From contig CP136066.1 of the NCBI GenBank assembly GCA_032622095.1, positions 232,940,961-233,004,960 on the forward strand: a stretch of 64,000 nucleotides of DNA, read 5' to 3'. The translations under genes and the position numbers were made by a program. The notes below the pieces were generated by a model that saw only the letters and a program-made list of their open reading frames with translations, had not been told where the DNA came from and ran no database searches. Shown one piece after another: positions 43,901 through 49,900 of this stretch. Origin of the DNA: Siphonodentalium dalli. Its lineage: Eukaryota > Mollusca > Scaphopoda > Gadilida > Siphonodentaliidae. Every line of letters starts with the position of its first letter. The stretch's first letter is position 1.

Positions 43901-46900
43901 GTTTTATTTAACATCTAACATAATAATTTCATTACCTTCAAATACCGTTTCTAGACTTCTTTTATCCCTTTGTTACTTGACATTATACCACTACCCACCA
44001 TGATTTTACATTGTTTTCTCACAATTCCTTTTATGTTAAATGTTAAATTAGTACCAGGAATAAATTTTAGACTAGAATATCGTACTTGAATAAAGCAAGA
44101 ATATATTCCTGACTATTTCACTTTAATCAAGGTAACTGGAAGAACAGGAAATCAGAGTGTTTTATGGTTTGTCCATTCTTCATGTTAGTTTTTCTTACCC
44201 AAAGACAGTCATGAGCTAACTTCATGACGCTAACGGCTAAACACTTTCTACAACCACAATAAGGCCCACTTAATTTTCGAACCCCCAGATAATTTTATAT
44301 AAAATATATGTCATATTATATACCATTTGAAAGAGGAATTTAAGCTCCAAAACATTGTATTATCAACTTATTCAGTGTAATAAACTGTGAACATGTTTTT
44401 TTTTTTGAGATACCGACTTGGTGTTCTGTTCAGTCAATTGGAATTACCATTCATCTGTTTCCTTGTTCATATAACACTAGCCAGCTATATTTGATTTAAA
44501 TGCCTGCAATTTTCCTCATATCTAATTGATATCATGACAACTTCCAATTTTAAATGAATGTGAAATAGGAACTATTTTGCTAACTACGATGTAGTTCTAC
44601 TATGGGTATAAACGTTTAACACATGAAATTACGTTTGAAAATTTACACCCACAGTAGAAATTTATACCCACAGTAGGAAGCTGTATATAACCACAGTAGG
44701 TTGTAAAGATGGAAGTTTACAAAATAGGTGTCATACACACAATAGAATAGGCAATTATGGTATAAAATTCGATTTTTTATTTATACACAATAAAATCAAT
44801 GTTTATTCAACGCACACGCGGACCTCGTTTCCCGATTCCATATTGGCACAAGAGGCCAACACTGGCGGTTAATGTCAGTATCTCACACTAGTATTCAATA
44901 TTTTCACAGCCAATGGGTGATGGGGAAATGGAGTCACTGCTCCGTTTCGTGTGGCAGTGGAGAGCAGAGACAAGAAGTGTTATGTCGGCAGATTACAAGC
45001 CATAATCAGTACTACATTAACGAGAAACCATGTCTCGGACAGCTCGGACCAAAACCAGAGTACCGCAAAACATGCAATGAGCGGCCATGCTATAAGTGGT
45101 TCGTTGGGCACTGGTTACATGTAAGTATAAAGTCTCGTTCAGCTCGGACCAAAACCAGAGTACCGCAAAACATGCAACGAGCGGCCGTGCTATAAGTGGT
45201 TCCCTGGGCACTGGTCACATGTAAGTATAAAGTCTCGTTCAGCTCGGACCAAAACCAGAGTACCGCAAAACATGCAACGAGCGGCCGTGCTATAAGTGGT
45301 TCCCTGGGCACTGGTCACATGTAAGTATAAAGTCTCGGCCAGCTCGGACCAAAACCAGAGTACCGCAAAACATGCAACGAGCGGCCGTGCTACAAGTGGT
45401 TCCCTGGGCACTGGTCACATGTAAGTATAAAGTCTCGGACAGCTGGGACCAAAACCAGAGTACTGCAAAACATGCAACGAGCGGCCGTGCTATAAGTGGT
45501 TCGCTGGGCACTGGTCACATGTAAGTATAAAGTCTCGCACAGCTCGGACCAAAACCAGAATACCGCAAAACATGCAACGAGCGGCCATGCTACAAGTGAT
45601 TCCCTGGGCACTGGTCACATGTAAGTATAAAGTATCGGACAGCTCGGACCAAAACCAGAGTACCGCAAAACATGCAACGAGCGGCCATGCTATAAGTGGT
45701 TCCCTGGGCATTGGTCACATGTAAGTATAAAGTCTCGGACAACTCGGACCAAAACCAGAGTACCGCAAAACATGCAACGAGCGGCCGTGCTATAAGTGGT
45801 TCGCTGGGCACTGGTCACATGTAAGTATAAAGTCTCGTTCAGCTCGGACCAAAACCAGAGTACCACAAAACATGCAACGAGCGGCCGTGCTATAAGTGGT
45901 TCGCTGGGCACTGGTCACATGTAAGTATAAAGTCTCGCACAGCTCGGAACAAAACCAGAGTACCGCAAAACATGCAACGAGCGGCCGTGCTATAAGTGGT
46001 TCGCTGGGCACTGGTCACATGTAAGTATAAAGTCTCGCACAGCTCGGACCAAAACCAGAATACCGCAAAACATGCAACGAGCGGCCATGCTACAAGTGAT
46101 TCCCTGGGCACTGGTCACATGTAAGTATAAAGTCTCGTTCAGCTCGGACCAAAACCAGAGTACCGCAAAACATGCAATGAGCGGCCGTGCTATAAGTGGT
46201 TCGCTGGGCACTGGTCACATGTAAGTATAAAGTCTCGGACAGCTCGGACCAAAACCAGAGTACCGCAAAACATGCAACGAGCGGCCGTGCTACAAGTGGT
46301 TCGCTGGGCACTGGTCACATGTAAGTATAAAGTATCGGACAGCTCAGACCAAAACCAGAGTACCGCAAAACATTGCTATTTATGTTTTTTTTGTGATTAT
46401 TAATGCATATGTGCTTTCATAATAAGTTTCATAGAAATTTTGCAGGAAGTTTTACCAGGAAGAGAAAGAGCATTTTTATTTAAACACCTGTGGTACGTCA
46501 AATTATGCCTTAATCCTTTTATGATGGGGGGGGGGGGCTGCTCTGGTGCAGCATTAATGCTTTCATGACATGGGGGAGGGGGAGCAATAAAGACCCTGTA
46601 CCAGTGCAGTCTCTTATATCTGTGAGTCTCCCATAGGAACCTCGCATATATAAGAGAATGCACTGGATTACAAGGTCAATGTAAACATTGTTAGGCCAAT
46701 GTATTCTCTTATATATGCGAGGGCATATCCTATGGGCGACTCACATATATAAGAGAATGCATTGGCACAGAGTTTTTGCAAAATTTCAGGAAGCTACAGT
46801 CATGTAAGGGTTAACATCTCTCCAATTGAATAGTAGACCATTCCAATGTACACATTTTAGCTGATTGGGAGATTCTATTTAGTATAGAAAGGGTTAATGG

Positions 46901-49900
46901 GTGAATCCATTCAGTAATGAAGGGGTTAATTTTTCAGTGTGATAAGAGATGTGGTGGGGGAACACAGAATCGATCAGTGGCGTGTCGGCAGAATCGACAT
47001 GGTAAAGAATTTCCAGATTCATTGTGCAATATTTATGACAAGCCGTCCGAAGAACAGAGCTGTAACCACCATCTGTGTCGCTCGCACCGACACACAGAAG
47101 GACGTGTTGATGTAAGTATCACATTAAGTTGGTAGCCTAAAATAATGTGTCTGTCATTTTCAGAATGAGGTCCCCAGAGGTGAATTTAGTGAAGCTCCCC
47201 CACACAGCGGGCTAGTATTAGTGTTCAAACGACTCTGGGATTCTAGTCGAACCCCAAAAGTCGAGTCGACGTAGACTAGTCGGCCAAATACATAACCAAC
47301 CTTATACTAATGAAACACATGTGAAAGAAAATTACAAATTCTGTGCCATCATCACAATATTTACACTCTGTGATAGGAGAATTGAATCACGTGACACGTC
47401 ACGTGGTTTTGTTGCAAATGAACCGTTGCTCTAGAAATACACCGATCGCAAATAAGTTCCCTACGAATCTACGATGATAATGAGAATAAATAATTGATGG
47501 ATTTTCTGTTTAATCATGTAATCAAATAAATACTTCCCTGCCAGGGTATAGAAAATAAACGATACTCAGTCTCCGAGTCAGATCAAAATAAAAAGAAAAC
47601 ACACACACTGTGTGACACACATTATAATGATTATATATACGATGATGTGTACATAGGCCTACTTTGTAAGTTGCCATAACTTCCGTAAGGCGTATGTAGC
47701 AAGAGGAGAGTTAGACTCAGTTAGTATCGACGAACACTTTTGTGGAAGCCCTGCCTCTTTACCTGTTTTGGTTAGAAATGCGCACTACAAATTTTTGCGT
47801 CCTCGGTATAGGGAGCATATATATAAAAAGAATAATTGTCTCAGCAAGTTAATTGTCACCGTTTCATGACTATTTGAACCAAAATAAATGATAACATCAC
47901 ACATTTAGTGAAACCATGCATTGTCAAGGCCAGCTGATGAGATTATATACTGTATTCCGACTAGTCGACTGTGGAAGTTAGAGTCGATTTTCCGACAAAC
48001 CAACGTCGACGATTATTTGTCAACTAATCGTTTGAACACTAGCTAGTATCACCAAATTTACCCTCTGGGGACCTCTTTCTGCTTAGGCCTCATCTTTTCT
48101 GGAAAGTTTCTTTATTATCACATTTCTATAGAAACATCTTCACATAGATTTTATTGTGTTTTTAGTTTAGTTTCTCTATATCGCCAAATTGGCAGATGAC
48201 ACATTGCATAATTGAGGCACAGCGGGCTAGTATCACCAAATTTACCCTCTGGGGACCTCATTCTGCTTAGGCCTCATCTTCTGGGAAGTGTATCTATAGC
48301 CTTAAATTAACATTGATTTTAGTTACTTTTTCCTTTCTGTTCAGTTTCTATATCCCCTAATTTGCAGAAGATAAATTGCATAATTGAGGCGACTAATGGG
48401 TGAACATCATGGACCTCATTCTGCAAATGTCAGACACACTATTACAAGGCTCATTTGGTTCAGTGTGGTTTATCGTTATTTCAGTCGTTAATCAATATAA
48501 AGATGTTGTTTTAAGGATGGAATAAGTGTTAATTAATTTCACTGGTAAATCACACCACTGCACGTAGAAATCACTGCATGACCCCCTGACATATGAATCA
48601 GGAGATCTTATCTTTTTGCGTGGATTAATTAACAGCTTATCTGTAATCGAACCAGCTTTGCTAATGATAGGATGACTTATTTTAACTTTTATAAAATTGA
48701 TATGATAATGTGTATGTGTTTAAAGATGCATAATCCGATTAAGCATCCCTCAATTACTATTTATTTGTATTCAGAGGAAAAATATTTTATTCAAGACAAG
48801 GAACCCACCTATCAAAGTTCAGAGTTATTAGAAATCAATTTTTGAAATCTATTATTTTTCACTCTCCACAATTATTAGTGGCCCAGTAAACAGTCGATGA
48901 GCAGACAGTCTCTGACCAAATTGCGGATTAAGATGGATAACTCTTAAGATGGATAACTCTTAATCAAAAAGGCTTTCTGTTGACAATAAGGCCAAATTTC
49001 TTCGAACAATATGTTGATAAATAACACATTTCGGGCAATTTTATACTACAGTTGACAATTAATAATTGGGCAATTAATCGATTCTGATAAATGAAGCAGC
49101 ATTTCTAAAAATTGTTGTTGTTGGAATCTGATTATATGGGGACCATCGAATCGGATTGAGTATCTTTAATATTTATTTGTATTTGTTTCTCCACGGCCAA
49201 GAGCTCATATTAAGTAGAATGTTATTACCTCTGACTTTTAACCCTTTACCCAACAAACCGGCCAAAACCGGCCAAATAAAGCTTCAACAGCCTAAAATAT
49301 CTTCGGTCTGTCTCAATAGAACCATACAAATATGGATATCATTGGAACCGGCTCCTTGACCACATTGTGATAGTTACAGTTATACCCTGTGCCAATGCAT
49401 TCTCTTATATATGCGAGTCGACCATAGGTCGCCTCGCATATATAAGAGAATGCATTGGCCTAAAAAAAATCTTTTTTTAACACTTTTTACCATTTTTTCT
49501 TACAATCTTTAACAATTTTATAATTTTTAATGTGTTAAGCCAATGCATTCTCTTATATATGCGAGGCGACCTATGGTCGACTCGCATATATAAGAGAATG
49601 CATTGGCACAGGGCCATTCTGTTGGGTAAAGGGTTAAATAAAATTTATCTTATCGTAGCTTTTAAGATTCCCTATTATAATTCCTGACTCCGATATTGTC
49701 ACTTTATAAATGTTTAACTAGCATCAGTATCTTACAGTAAATAGTTACCTCTATTGGAGTTCTCCAGATTGTCCATGGTTAAAGACATATTATGTATTTG
49801 TTCGGGTGGTGCGTGAAACTGATAAGTTAGTATTTGGGCGCTATGCTAACTGGATGAATGGAACATTCTACTAACATAGCTGAAAATTTGAAGCAAATCA

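Noticed and set aside
45017-46311. A series of ~73-codon minus-strand frames spaced by 100 bp
   Set aside because: Antisense shadows of the exon 9 array; the sense strand has TSP1 motifs.
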